NCBI GenBank assembly: GCA_003255025.1
Contig: QANY01002976.1
Coordinates: 4,955,541 to 5,019,540 of the forward strand
Reading direction: 5' to 3'
Length of the DNA stretch: 64,000 bases
Source of the DNA: Datisca glomerata
Lineage: Eukaryota; Streptophyta; Magnoliopsida; Cucurbitales; Datiscaceae
Shown: piece by piece, positions 11,714 to 23,689 of the stretch
Position numbering within the stretch: position 1 is the stretch's first letter
How the letters are laid out: every line of letters begins with the position of its first letter
The notes under the pieces: generated by a model
Seen by the model: only the letters and a program-made list of their open reading frames with translations
What the model was told of the DNA's origin: nothing
Databases searched by the model: none
Position numbers and translations under genes: made by a program

Positions 11714-12292
11714 CTACAGCTCATTCAATAATTGGGTCATGTTGAATTTCAACTCGTTAATAACATAATTGGTGGTGAATGCAGAAAAAGTAGATATGAG
11801 CGACTCAAGTATAATGCTTACTTGAGTTAGTTCATCAATGGTAGCCCCACATACTTCTGCCGCATGCATTATGTTGATCATGTTCAAAACATGTCCACGC
11901 ACATAAGCACCTTTCTTTATGGTAGTAGTCATGTAGCTCCTACTAGCCTCATGGCGACTTTGATCAGACTGCTGCCCAAACATCGCCTATAAAGATTCTA
12001 TAATCTTATAGGCAGTTTCCATGCTTTCATGATTGGTTCTCATAACATAATTCATGCTCACAAGCATGTAGCACTTAGCTTTGTTGATGGACATAATCCA
12101 AGCATCAAACTTGTCCCTAACATTCTTAAAGGCATTAACAACGGGCTCCTCAAGACATTCATCAATAAGAACAAACTTTTGATTCTCAAATATTAGCATC
12201 AAATCTAAATTCAACTTCCATCTTATGAAGTTATCACCATTAAGTTTTTCAAGCACGAGTAAAGCAGTAATATAGTTGCCTATGGTAGACAT
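11714..12292 (-). pseudogene. gag of copia element B
   Basis: Start on - is the ATG at 12292 (MSTIGNYITALLVLEKLNGD), chosen because the family's gag begins this way; the longer frame reaching 12430 only extends into the leader. The reading NFIRWKLNLDLMLI, AWIMSINKAKCYMLVSM continues in the next frame with MFGQQSDQSRHEASR and VSIILESLISTF. This is the gag capsid (UBN2/DUF4219-like) of a common plant copia lineage. At least one frameshift, near 11985, splits it. Confidence 0.87.
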
Positions 12293-12554
12293 CGTAATAA
12301 CTGAAAAATAAAACATACATAATTCAATATTATTGAAATAAATATCAAGAAATTCAGAAAATAAAGGTGATGCATGAATGTAGCATATCAAACATATAAA
12401 TTTAACAATTACTAATCCACGATAAGACAACCTAAAAATTAATGTGCCGCTTTAGGATCGACTAGATTAATTTTAAACTATCTATGAGATATTATTATCC
12501 TTATTAATTAAAACAATAAGATCTCGCTAATTTGATCAAACCGACCCATCATTT
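12293..12554 (-). other. Leader of copia element B
   Basis: Untranslated sequence before gag. On - it holds TTTTATTTTTCAG directly before TTATTACG and the gag ATG, a good match to an intron acceptor, so the leader may be spliced. Confidence 0.5.
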
Positions 12555-13352
12555 TGAAAGCTTATTTACTTGAGGCATAGGCATGGGCACAGGTGGAAAC
12601 ACAAGCAAAGGCAGATCCCATTAGAACTTAATCATCCCGGAATCCCTTCCTATTTTAGTTAACATTTACCCATAATCCACTGAAGTAGCACCAGCAGCAA
12701 AGGCACAGGTTCCTTCGGTGGCAGACGGGAATAACAAGACTCTATGGCTTAACAAGTTCCTTCCCCACCAAAACCCTTACTCGGGCCTCGACAGGGTGAG
12801 AGTAGTTGGGTCGAACTGAACTAAGAGCGCTTTCTTATCACATTAGATAGGACTATAAAGAAAAGGATGATTTTAGCACCCCCAATACATCTTGCAATCA
12901 TATAGTTTCATTAAATGAAAGATTTTGTATGTTCAATTTGAATTGATCTCAATGGATCCTTCGTTAATGCCCTAAGGTTCAACCAACCGTTGGTTTGCTT
13001 TAACAACATTTCACTGAAGTGAACCCGAGGCGAAGTTAGTGAAACCTGAGCGTAGCTATGTCACGTGAAGTGAAGAACCTCTGCTTCCTTTTTTAGACAC
13101 CTTCTATGATTGATTATTCCCTGTAGCATAAGAGCTAGGGTAAACTCGTCAGCTGGATAGCTATAAGTGGGAGACGAACTCCTCTATCTACCCGGTTGGA
13201 TCTATTGAATGAGATCCTGGAGACAGGGCTGGGAGGTATGAGTCGATCGGATGCAGGGAAGCCCAGGCAATCCGTTCCTATCAATCATTCGTCAGGAAGC
13301 AGTAGAGAAAGAATCGTCTTTTGAAATCTCATTGTTGAAGGCGGCTGAAAAA
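12555..13352. other. GC-rich organelle-like insert in the leader of element B
   Basis: Base composition changes sharply from AT-rich to near-balanced for about 800 bp, then returns. The style resembles plant mitochondrial spacer DNA. No gene was identified. Similar leader-like sequence (CCTAAAA.TTAAT) sits on both sides, at about 12432 and 13358, as if one leader had been interrupted. Mitochondrial origin is an inference from composition only. Confidence 0.45.
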
Positions 13353-14100
13353 AGATTTACCTAAAACTTAATTGTGACTTTCTGAGTGTAACCTATTATT
13401 TCAGATTTCATGCTTTGATTTAGAATATGTCACCTTAGGGTCGCTCAAGTATAAACTACGTCACTTAGTCCTATCTTCTTAAGAAGTTTAACCTTGATGT
13501 TGATATAGTTCGAAACCTTCCTTAAGGGGATGAAAACAAAGTCATCTCGAGGCTCTTCCTATATCTCACAGTTTTGTACTAATAATAGAGACCATAAGTT
13601 ACATTGACATGTCAACTTTCTCACACTCACTATTTTATAATTAATGTGTTTCTATTTAACTAACAATTAATTTCAAATTAATTACTAGTTAAAATACCTT
13701 ATGAATGTAAAATTAATTGTTAATCCAATCTTATTGTTCTAAGTTCATTTAACCTTTTAAAGAGCTTAAGTCAAAATTAGATGGACTTAGAAAAACTAAT
13801 TAATTACATTCATCAAACTTTAATAATTTTTTTAATAAAGTTGGTTATCCTAAAGGTTATTAAGGCATTTAGAGTGGTGTGATTATCAAGTTTAACTAAT
13901 TAAAACTTAGTAGTTTACATGAAATTAATTTCCCAAACAATTCATATAAACATAATAGGAGAGTCTTAATCAATAATGTTTCTACTAATGAGATGCATGA
14001 TTAAATAAAACTGTGTGGGGTTTCATGTAGGACATGTGATCGACTAATGCATGGTCATATTATCAATCAAATCAATAAACATTTTTTTTAAATAAACAAT
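13353..14100 (-). other. Possible further leader of element B; no gene
   Basis: Moderately AT-rich sequence that could continue the element B leader. I could not find the 5' LTR here, so the left boundary of the element on - is not established. Confidence 0.35.
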
Positions 14101-16115
14101 AAATGAATAAATAAATTATTGGTGAACTAAGTGACTATTATGTATTTTTAAATTACAACCTTTTATAAAATAGAAATAATCTACAAGAATACATATTTTC
14201 AAAATAACTCTTTCACAACCAGAGGTCCATCTTCATAACTTTAAGCTTTAATCAAAACCCTTTTAATTAGGATAAACTTTTTTATAATTAAATATTCTCA
14301 TTAATTATCTTTTAAAATTAAGTGAATTTGATTATTCAAAAAATAATTTGATGTCTCATCAATCTTGGGTCAAACTCAATCAATTAATGAATTTCAATTT
14401 TCAAAAAATTAAAATGGATAACTATCCTTTTAAATTTCAGAAATTCAAAATTTAAAATTTAAAAGATAAATGATAAGATTAAAATATTTCTATAATAGTT
14501 TATTCATTTAGAACCATTAAAGAATTAATATAATAATATATCATGTTTGTAGCTGCAATGAAAATGACTTTAAAATATGCAATGAAAAATTTAGTAGTAA
14601 ATGTTGAGATCAAAAGGTAGATATGAGTATAATAAAAATTTAGTTGGGTAAATTTGTCCAAAAATTAATTTTCAAAGATGCAACATTTTAGATATAGTAG
14701 GACTAGTCCTTAAAATATGTGCTACACGTGATAAACTATAAAATTAAATCAAATATAAATTTATTAGTTAAGATATATGATTAAATATAAGTTATATAGT
14801 TAATTGTTATAATTTATATCAACCTTTAAGAAAGATAATTAAGGACTTCTATTAAGTAGTAAGGGCAATTTTTGTCTTAAAAAAATTCTCCTCTCTTATC
14901 CCCATTTACATATATTAGATGTGAAAAACGTGTGTTGCACGTGATATGAAACAAAATAGTTGCCTTTAGTTTTCAAAGTCTAAAGTAAAAGAAGAATAAC
15001 AGCCCTTGACATTACATTGAATGAATAATTTTTAAATATTTTTTGGTTTTTCGTAATTAGCTTTTGTGATAATACATTTTTCTTTGGTATTCGGTAAATA
15101 TTCATGAATATATAACCATCATTTACAAATGTCGTTTACTAAATGTTATCTAGCTAAATGGACATACACAAATAATTGAGCATAAATTACTTTATAAAAA
15201 TAAAACATCTACAAAAGTAACACATCTCTCTTATCAAGAAAAAAACAACAATAAAAATAGAATATGAAAATGTAACAAATTAATTGGTGAGGCATAAAAA
15301 TGTCCAAGAGATCATTTGTAGAAATTAGGTGGAGAGAATGAAACTTTAAGTAATAATTATAAGTACTCTTAAAGCCAAAGAATTAATTTAATAATGCAAA
15401 TAATTATGAGTAAAATAAATTAAGGTTGTAACTCATACAATTAACTCATATCTTCTCCCAATAATTATGTGTGACTTTTCACTTCTCATTATTTATTCAC
15501 ATTTACACATAACTCTTCTATTTTGTCATTAAAGTCTTTTTTATTATTCATGTTTTTCAATATCACTATTATCTCAATTTTACTACAAATATTAGAACTT
15601 TACAATAACCACTAAATTTATATAGAATTAATGACACTTTAGTGATATAGTATAGTTTTTGTTGTACAAATGTATGATTATAATACTCATTTGAATCAAT
15701 CACTTTATAAAATATTAGTATAGTATATCTAACTAATATTTCCTAAAGCACATGAAATTTGTAGAATCTGTAACTTCAAATATTTTACCTGAGTATAACT
15801 ATATATAAATAATAATCTATCACATTAGTTTTCTTATATCAATTTTTTATACATCATACAATGTTAACGTAAAGTTTTGATTGAAAATATGTTCATTACT
15901 ACAATCAATTTGTTTAAAAATTAATTTAATATAATAAACTAGTGCTATGTAACTTTTATTCGTCCTTGCCATGATGTTCTTTTGTTTGTCTTTATATTTT
16001 GGTAATAAATATTATTCTTTTTTAATTCTTTTTTATGGCATATGGCTATTCATTTCCCACATTTTAAGTTTACCTTCTCTTAAATACATTAAGATAATAT
16101 TTGTAATATATAAAA
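14101..16115. other. AT-rich intergenic DNA, no gene seen
   Basis: No reading frame or known domain. Two short blocks with (T)GTGTTGCACGTGAT-like sequence occur at about 14716 and 14927 and recur elsewhere in the window. Confidence 0.6.
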
Positions 16116-16119
16116 TAAT

Positions 16120-16525
16120 AGCCAGAGCAGGCACGCCTGGCTAGATATTGACAAGTGATGTATGCCGAGCACCTCAGCTCACAGGCATGATCAAGGATCT
16201 AACTAGAGCAGGCACGCCTGTCTAGATAATCAAAAAGTGATGTCTACCGAGCATCTCAGCTCGTAGACGTGATCAATGATCTTGCCAGAGTAGGCACGCC
16301 TGGCTAGATATCGATAAGTGATGTCTGCCGAGCACCTCACCTCACAGACGGGATCAATGATCTAGTCAGAGAAGGCACTCCTATCAGGATATCGATAACT
16401 GATGTATGTCAAATACTTCTACTCACATATAGAATTCAAGGGTCTAGCCGGAGCAGACACGTCTGGCTAGACATCAAGGAAATATGTCTGTCGAGCACTT
16501 ATGCTCGGAGATTGGAACAAGGTAT
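16120..16525. repeat. 81-bp tandem repeat, five copies
   Basis: The unit begins CCAGAGCAGGCACGCCTGG and recurs near 16121, 16202, 16283, 16364 and 16446. Each unit also carries GATGTCTGCCGAGCACCTCA and a GATCAATGATCT-like end. The first three copies are close to each other; the fourth and fifth are more diverged. The unit length is a multiple of three, but stops are present, so I do not call it coding. Confidence 0.9.
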
Positions 16526-17765
16526 CTACTTAGTATTATAGCATCACCAGAATTGGAATACTCGCCATAAGTAAGGATGTCCTACTCCTAGTATGAAGGT
16601 GATCTGCTCGACGAGACCTCTCTAAGGGAAACAAACTCCCTCAAAGGAAGTAACCTACTGAAAGGATTTGGAGTCATTTCAAGGCCCACTCAAGCTTAAG
16701 ATAACGGCTCAGGTCAACAAGAGTAAAAGTGCCATAATCGATAGATAACCAAGGAATAAAGGATGCGGGTCTCGTTCAGACCAACTCAAAACTTGAAGTA
16801 AAAAATTCAACTTAGAGCATGCAACAATTTGTGACAGAAAATAGGCAAAAAGCAGAGATTAATAAAGAGCCAAAGATAAAGGAAGTTTATTTTTATTAAT
16901 AAACAGATGACTACAAGTACATGTAAAGGTCCTAAAGTTTCCTCGGTTAAGGGGACGACCCCCCTAGGCTAACTTAGAGGCCCCTCTTTAGGAAGAAGGG
17001 AAAAAATCCCCGCATTTGGGGCAAGATCTCCACAGCTTTCTCAAAGTGTTCTAGGGTCTCAATGACTCCAGTTGCGCTGCTCTTAGGGCCTTTATCTCTT
17101 CCCCTTAGGAGGAGAAAGAAAGGAGACACATGTCCTCAGGTTTAGAACGACCCTATCCTCAGCCTACTCGCGATACATCAAACTTCTCCAAATGATCGAA
17201 GGAGTAAGTTGATGAAAGATATAAAGGAAGGGCGGCACGGGGGAAGGATTAAAGTTATGGCCGGGAAAGGTGCTTCATTGGGAAGAAAAGTCCTTATCAC
17301 TAGTGGAGGGCAACCAACACAAACCAAATGAAACATTGATGAATTTGAGGCATGACATACAAGAGGTGATGGAGAGGGAGGCGATAATCATGACAAAGGA
17401 GGAGGATCCTGAAGAAAAATCTCTAGAATAGAAGAAGCCCCCGAAAAGGGGAAGATTATCGCTCTTCTAAAGGAATAAGGGGAGGGTCAAAGGTGAACAA
17501 GGATTTCTGACTCTATCAAAATGGCAGGGGTGAGGAAAAGGAAAACCAAGATCACCCATTTATAGGCCTTGAAGGGGGAAACTACTCATTTAATAGGCAT
17601 ACAAAAAAGGAAAGAAAAAAGTAGAGGGTCGTAATGACAACTGTTGGGTCAATCCTACAATCAATGAACGACCGTATTGACAACTGTTGAGAAAATTTCA
17701 AAAGACCAAACAACATAATATTACGACGCAACGTACTAAGGGATCAGGATCCGCGGGACAATAAT
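16526..17765. repeat. GC-richer unclassified repeat, LTR-like in texture
   Basis: Base composition is higher in G+C than the surroundings, and reading frames are short and broken. No domain or element ends identified. It follows directly on the 81-bp repeat and may belong to the same element. Confidence 0.35.
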
Positions 17766-18990
17766 ACTCACTATTTAAAATTTTTTATAGTGCAAGTGTA
17801 CATTATCGTCGTCAAGTAATAAATTTTTATAAAAATAGAGTAACGTCCACATTATTGTTTGATATTAATAATTGAAATTAACTAAACTTTAATTTTTATT
17901 GAGAATGACAAAAAGTTTGGATTTTAAATTAAACTAAAATTCTAATTAAACTAAAACGATAAAGATTTGACAAAGATAAAATTTGAATAGCTAAAAGCTC
18001 TAAGGTTTTTAATTTCACCAAACTAAACATGCTCTAAATTCCAATTCTCAATCAATTAACATTTTATTCAGAACATTGATAACGAATTTCTCTAATATAA
18101 TTATCAATCTTTCTCAAGCATCTATAATAATGAATAAAAAATACGAACCATACATCTCTGTCAATATTCAATATAATGAAACTCATTAAACATAAGAAAT
18201 TATAGTTGCCACACTAGATTCATAGTTATCTCTAACTTATGAAATTCTAATGGTGTTATAAATAAAGAGCAGATTCAATCATCACTTCTCAATCTCAGAA
18301 ATAAATCTAAAATCATCCAATAGTTGGCCAGACAAACACAAGCATTAAGAACGGATTATAACACTCAATAATACTGAATAAACATTAATTGAATTAAAAA
18401 TAAAAATTTATGAATAATCATGGTTTGGCTATGTCGTAGTCCTAGATAAAAAAAATTAGAATATAATGAAATAATAAGATATCCTAATAAGTCATGAACA
18501 TAGAGGAAAGAGGAGAAAAAACTAGTTTTGAGGATGAATTAAAGTTGAGATCCGTCCCCCGGTTAGATTCATTTTTGTTTCCTCTCCAGAAAGCTTTCTC
18601 CTCTGCCTCCCCTGTCTAAAAGTCATCCCAAAAGACCAAAAATATTCTCCCTATACATTAGGATTCGATAAGGATAAAATATGAGAGAAAAACGTGAAAA
18701 ACTTTATCGCATCAACATCACGACGCTAGAAGCCAGCGTCATGACGCTGGGAAGTCAGCATCGCGACTCTGGTGTTCTGTACTGCCAGCATCACGACGCT
18801 TGCCCTCCTGCCCAGTTCCGTTCTTTTTGCAAATTTTCCAATTTTTTTACTTCCAAATGCAATTGAATATCAATCCTACAAGACAGAAAAATAATTATAC
18901 ATAAATCAATCAATAAATATAAAAGAACTAACAAAAATAAGGTTAAAATTTTCTAAAATATGAGTGTAAAATACACTCATCACTCACCTT
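17766..18990. other. AT-rich spacer with a CACGACGCT-repeat patch
   Basis: No gene seen. At 18710-18800 the motif GCATCACGACGCT and variants recur four or five times on alternating strands, which lets the RNA fold on itself. Confidence 0.5.
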
Positions 18991-18999
18991 TTCCTACGT

Positions 19000-20508
19000 G
19001 CACCCACACGCCATTAATACCCCCACTCCCGAAAAGGTTAATGATCTCAAAACACGAATAAATTTGAAACACAAGCGTGAGCTACCCAGATCTGGTGAAG
19101 TTGATCATGCTCAGGTAGCTCGGATGTAGAGCTCGAGTAAATGAAGTCTTCAAACCTGGATATTAGAAGCTACAAATGTCCTGACTGGGGGCAACAATTA
19201 TAGGTGTTTTTCCAATCTCCAATGAAATGTCGACATGAGCCACAATAAGAAACTCCCTACGTCGAGAAAGGAGCAGAACCGACCTCAGCTGGTCGGCCCC
19301 TATGGAGCTCAGGATGCACAAGACCAAAGCTTGTGGAAAAATAGAAATCAGAGTGCAAGAAAATCTTCGTCAACCCCAAGCGCAAAGTCATCATTACCCG
19401 CCGAAGGTGATGGTAAAGATGGCACTCCCTTCTAAGCCCAAGCGTCCAACCAGTCTAATCGTTGTGACATAATGACAAGATAGCCTCCGTCTAGTCATCT
19501 CATAGACACATCAACATTTAATATCCACTAGCTTTATGTCAAAGGTCGCTTCCTTTCCATCCAATTATTGCTAAACAAGACAGATTTCGTATCCTACAAA
19601 GCTTCTTCGACACGCTACCAACGGCCCCGAGGACTCAGGTTTAAATACTTTCCCTAACCACCATAAGAGGTAAGTTTATTCGCCCGTATGGACTTTATGC
19701 CAGAATATCGATCATCTACTGACTTACGCATCAGAGGTCCTTAAGCGGGGAAACCATGCCCAGGTCCCTCACCTTTAAGGTTCTTTGTCTATATTTTGCA
19801 GGTGTCGAGGTCACAAGGAGATCCACTCAGGAAAAGGAGGACATTTAACAGAGAGGCAATATCACGTACGGTATTACTATCGCAGATCCTCCCAGAAGAA
19901 AGATTCCCACATTTAATAAGAAAGACCGAAATCTATACTGTTAAAGTTTTCGGCTAAAATATGGTAGAATACTTGACCAATTACAGCTCTCACACGAGTG
20001 AGAGGTTGATTTATAACTCAAAATATTAAACTAGCAAGGGAGACCACGCAGGGTCCTTTGGCGCCAAGTAACCTTTAGAAAAAATGCCTATAATAGAGGA
20101 AGGGATGCAAGGAACAAGGCAAGAGTGAATAGACAAGAAAAATCCTCCATTGAAGCAACTTTCAAAGATTCCATGCAAACCAAGCTTAGAGATACTAAAT
20201 CTATCTTCCTTATTTAGATTTTATAAAACTTTATTATAATATTGAAGTCTACTCATAGAAATTCCATTGCTTAGTATTACTCCTAAAACATCTTCCTCAG
20301 TTATACTCTCTTTTTCGACACATTTCTGAATTCTTTATGTTTGAGAGCTATGGAGAGAAATAATAGTATTAATGAATTATTGAATGTTCAATGAGACACC
20401 TAGGCTCGATTCTTGACTTTTTTCATAAAACTAATAGGTTTCGACACAAATATGGATATTGTCAGACCAACTACTATTTAACCAATCTCTAAGAAAATGC
20501 CCCCAACA
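19000..20508 (+). repeat. Probable gypsy-type LTR (left end uncertain)
   Basis: It ends CCCCCAACA right before a primer-binding-site-like sequence. A TATA-like CTATAATA occurs at about 20090, followed by a leader-like stretch. The left end is not clear: a perfect palindrome around GAGTGTAAAATACACTC lies at about 18960, but no second LTR is present to align. The call rests mainly on the LTR/PBS junction. Confidence 0.5.
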
Positions 20509-20528
20509 TTTTGACGACTCCATTGGGG
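20509..20528 (+). other. Primer binding site of gypsy-type element
   Basis: TTTTGACGACTCCATTGGGG is close to the TGGCGACTCCACTGGGGA-type site that I know from plant Ty3/gypsy elements. It sits directly behind a CA-ended LTR-like block. Confidence 0.6.
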
Positions 20529-20886
20529 AGATATTTCTCTATGGCTCTCCGTGATCCAGACAAACCTTAAACGAAATCACATGAGACACTCATGCTTCCC
20601 ATGAAGAACCAAATCTTGTGAATGCAACCTCAGATCATAATATTATCCTAAACCATGCCAAAAATAGTCAAAAACCTGTTATAAAAATCCACAAGATGCA
20701 CAAATCTCATTCCATTTGTGATTATTACTATTCAATCCTCACAACATCCGAGAACTACGAAGTATATGACCATGCCCGTTAAGCCCATAATGGAACCTAA
20801 TGCATATTCTTAGAAGGCTTGCTTGACATGGTTGCATCTGTAAGTTTAAAAACAAATAGTTTGTCAGCAAAACAATATTCATACTC
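20529..20886 (+). other. Short, decayed start of the gypsy-type element
   Basis: After the PBS an ATG (20540) opens a frame that stops after a few codons. No gag domain is recognisable, so nearly the whole internal region is missing. Confidence 0.35.
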
Positions 20887-20911
20887 GGGGGGGGGGGGGG
20901 GGNGGGGGGGG
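20887..20911. repeat. Poly-G run with one undetermined base
   Basis: Twenty-four G residues around an N at 20903. The exact length is likely a sequencing or assembly estimate. Confidence 0.9.
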
Positions 20912-20945
20912 CTCAATATAAGAATTGATATAATAAAACACATAC

Positions 20946-21769
20946 CTCATTGGGTCTCACGTATCGAAGTTTAACACAGAATTCTTTGAGGCAGTGACCA
21001 ACATCCCTTGTTCTTGACTCAATGTCTATCCAACGTGCTGCTCTCAGGAATGTGTTTGGACCACCCAATGGTCTGCTCAGTGCCAAACACGGAAAGTACT
21101 CACAAGCTCATACCTCCCATGCTCTCTAAAACCCCTCTGTCCCTACATTTTTGCCTTGGCATATAGAGTCCATATTGCAATACAATACGGACAACACCGA
21201 ACCGCCCCATTTATACTCTCGTATCTCATCTATTTTCTTTAGGCTCGGGAGGAAGTACAAATAAACTTTGTTGCTCTTGTCGTAAAATATTGTACTATCC
21301 AATAGCACCAGCAGAAAGACTCTGGTCAAAATTTCCTCCTTCTTAGGAGTAGTACAGTTGTACCTGGAATAATTATAAAATATCCATTGATAACTAACTT
21401 TTTTTCTCCAACCTCTGACAACGGTTTGCCAACTAGTTTTTACAAAGCCTTCTTGTTCTTGTAGAGTTCTAAATCATGGTGTAGTTGATGAGCGTCGACT
21501 TTAAGGCTAGTTATCACAGCAAAGTCCAATGGGGTCATTGTCATTTCACCCACTTCATCTATATGAAAGGTGTGGGTTGTATCCCACCATTTCTCAGCCA
21601 AAATTTTCAATAAAATGTGATCCATCTGGCCTTTTTTTTATATACTTATAAAATACCTAAACCCAGAGGCATCAACATTCCTTCTCACATTTTCAGGAAG
21701 ACTATTGTACCATCGAGCTACTAGTGTAGGGTTTCCAAAACAACGAATATCAAGATCATAGAACTCAGC
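20946..21769 (-). pseudogene. Plant mobile domain (PMD) exon(s)
   Basis: On - the exon begins after TTTCTTAG (acceptor) with AEFYDLDIRCFGNPTLVARW and reads ILAEKWWDTTHTFHIDEVGEMTMTP, the family's 'ERWW..THTFH...GEMT.TL.D' signature. It continues with LTRVFLLVLLDSTIFYDKS and YKWGGSVLSVLYCNM and ends before a donor GTATGT at 20945. The domain (PF10536-like) occurs in plant host proteins of the MAIN family and in transposons. In-frame stops follow FISI, KKAL and RAWEV, and part of the middle is out of frame. It is therefore a broken copy, or has introns I cannot place. Confidence 0.8.
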
Positions 21770-21845
21770 CTAAGAAACCAAAATTTAAGTATGACTCAGT
21801 GAAAAAGGTGTATGAAGAAAAATGTACTAATCCCTATTGTGACAT

Positions 21846-22095
21846 TTCGTCGAACAATTTACTGGCAATAAACATACTCTATAATTTTTTATCCAAAACA
21901 TATATCGCTACCAATAATCATACATTTCTATAAGTATCACATAAAAAACACTCAATTTTCAAAATGATTCAAGTATCTATTTGGTGTTTTAACAATATAA
22001 CACATAACAACCAAAATTTTTGTTAAAGAAACTTACATTTTATCCTTGGATGGGATATAGCATTTCATTGAACATGTTACTAGCATTCATATAAA
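21846..22095 (-). repeat. Duplicated exon-end/intron segment, copy 1
   Basis: It aligns with 22185-22425 at about 335 bp distance. Both contain a TTACAT(C/T)TT donor-side sequence, the stretch CATACATTTCTATAA and a GGATGGGATATA / GGTGAGATATA exon end. Confidence 0.75.
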
Positions 22096-22184
22096 TATAG
22101 TATAAACCTCAATATGGAATTTTATCAAACACCTCACGGACAATGAAAAAAATACATCATATAATTCATTATGACATTTCATCG

Positions 22185-22425
22185 AATACTTTACAGGAAC
22201 TCATGAAAATTCTATAATTTTCCATCCAAGACATGTATTTCTACCAACAATCATACATTTCTATAATCATCACATAAAAAACACCCAATTTTCAGAACGA
22301 ATCAAGTATATATTAGGTATTTTAACAATATAACACGTAAAATCAAAATATTCAAAGAAAAACTTACATCTTGTTAGCTTGGGTGAGATATATACTCTGT
22401 TGGAGCAATATGAAGAATAAGGCTA
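22185..22425 (-). repeat. Duplicated exon-end/intron segment, copy 2
   Basis: Copy adjoining exon 1 of the plant mobile domain gene. On - it carries AAGATGTAAGT, a good donor, after the exon 1 reading. See the entry at 21846 for the partner. Confidence 0.75.
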
Positions 22426-22568
22426 CTAAGATTTTGATTCTTTGGATGAAATATTTTCACCCCATAACCGGTGGCATCATACGACCCTTTCGAGATGCTC
22501 GAGCTCGAACTTGGTTGTGTCGTTAGACTCAATGTTCCCTTTGTAACTTTATGTTTTCCTCTAGCCAT
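22367..22568 (-). CDS. Putative exon 1 of the PMD gene
   Basis: On - the ATG at 22568 opens MARGKHKVTKGTLS, a Ser-rich segment, then GYGVKIFHPKNQN. It runs into a TAA shortly before the donor GTAAGT at about 22366. MARG... starts are common in plant mobile domain proteins from transposons. I chose this ATG over the one 18 bases upstream because of that. It is linked to the exon at 21769 by position, strand and splice signals only. Confidence 0.45.
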
Positions 22569-22599
22569 TATTGGTGAAAAATACAATATTAGAAGTATA

Positions 22600-23395
22600 T
22601 GGGATTCGGGGTCACGGGTTGGAGGGATTTGGCTCAGATTTAGCGCGGGTTTTTATTCGTGTGTTGCAAGGGATGTGTTCAATGTGAGATTGCGGGTTTG
22701 ACTGGTGTGTTGCAACAAATTTGGTGAGGTTTTGATGGATTTCGGGCTATGAAGAGAGAGATGAATATGAAGATAAAGAAGAAGAAGAATAGAGGTTGAG
22801 TGAAGAGAAATGAAGGGTTGAGAGAGAGGGGGAGGGTGGGTATCGATTTTTTAAGAATAAGGGGGAATGGGTTTTTTAATGTTGGGATTAATTTTGATAC
22901 GAAATAAGGTCAAATTTTAAAATTAATTTTATAGGGATCAATTAATTAAAACATAAAAGGTTATTTTCCAAACATTATGAGGTTATTATTATAAAACAAA
23001 AAGTTTAATTTTCAAATTTTAATATTTAATTTTAAACTTTTTGGCGAATATGCTCCATTTAACTGTAAAATCTGACCATAAGTGTTATACATATTCATCA
23101 AACTGATAAATATGATTTACCGACCATCATAACATCACGACATATAATTATATTTGGTGAAAACCCGTCTCTTTCGATACTCGTCACAAAAACACAACAA
23201 CATTATCAATGACAACTTTTATCGAGTTTATGATTACGTGTTCAATTGTTTCTGAAATTCTTAATTAATCCAATCTAATTTCACATAGTGATTATCATCA
23301 ATGTTTGCATTCTAATGAGTTTTTTTCTATTTTATCAATGATTTTCCTTGTGCACCGTAAATAATTATAAAAATATCAATTTAAAGGGAAAATGT
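22600..23395. other. Upstream region of the PMD gene; no gene
   Basis: Contains a purine-rich stretch (GA-rich at 22750-22840, on +) that would lie in the promoter or 5' UTR of the gene on -. The rest is AT-rich. Confidence 0.4.
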
Positions 23396-23640
23396 GAAGA
23401 ATGGTGATTAGAGCCATATAAATGGCGATTAGGAGCAAAAAAGTGGTGATTGGGAGGGAGACTGGCGATCGTCTATTTTAACATGGCGTTTGGAGACTGA
23501 AACAAGCGATTGGAGGCAATAAACTGGTGATTGGCTTCGACAATGGCGATTAGAAACTTCAGGATGATGTTTAAGGGCTAAAAATAGATGATTCGCCTAT
23601 TAGGTATGACGATTAGCTTTTAGGAGTTCATCAAATACAT
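23396..23640. repeat. Degenerate repeat of TGGCGATTRG units
   Basis: TGGCGATTAG, TGGTGATTGG and similar words recur about every 22-30 bp, at least nine times. It borders the next minisatellite but has a different unit. Confidence 0.7.
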
Positions 23641-23689
23641 AGTAGTGGACAACAAATTCTTTAGGGTTCACCAAAATTTAAAAAAAAAT

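Noticed and set aside
12555..13352. tRNA or rRNA genes within the GC-rich insert
   Set aside because: I looked for cloverleaf arms and conserved rRNA words and found none I could support.
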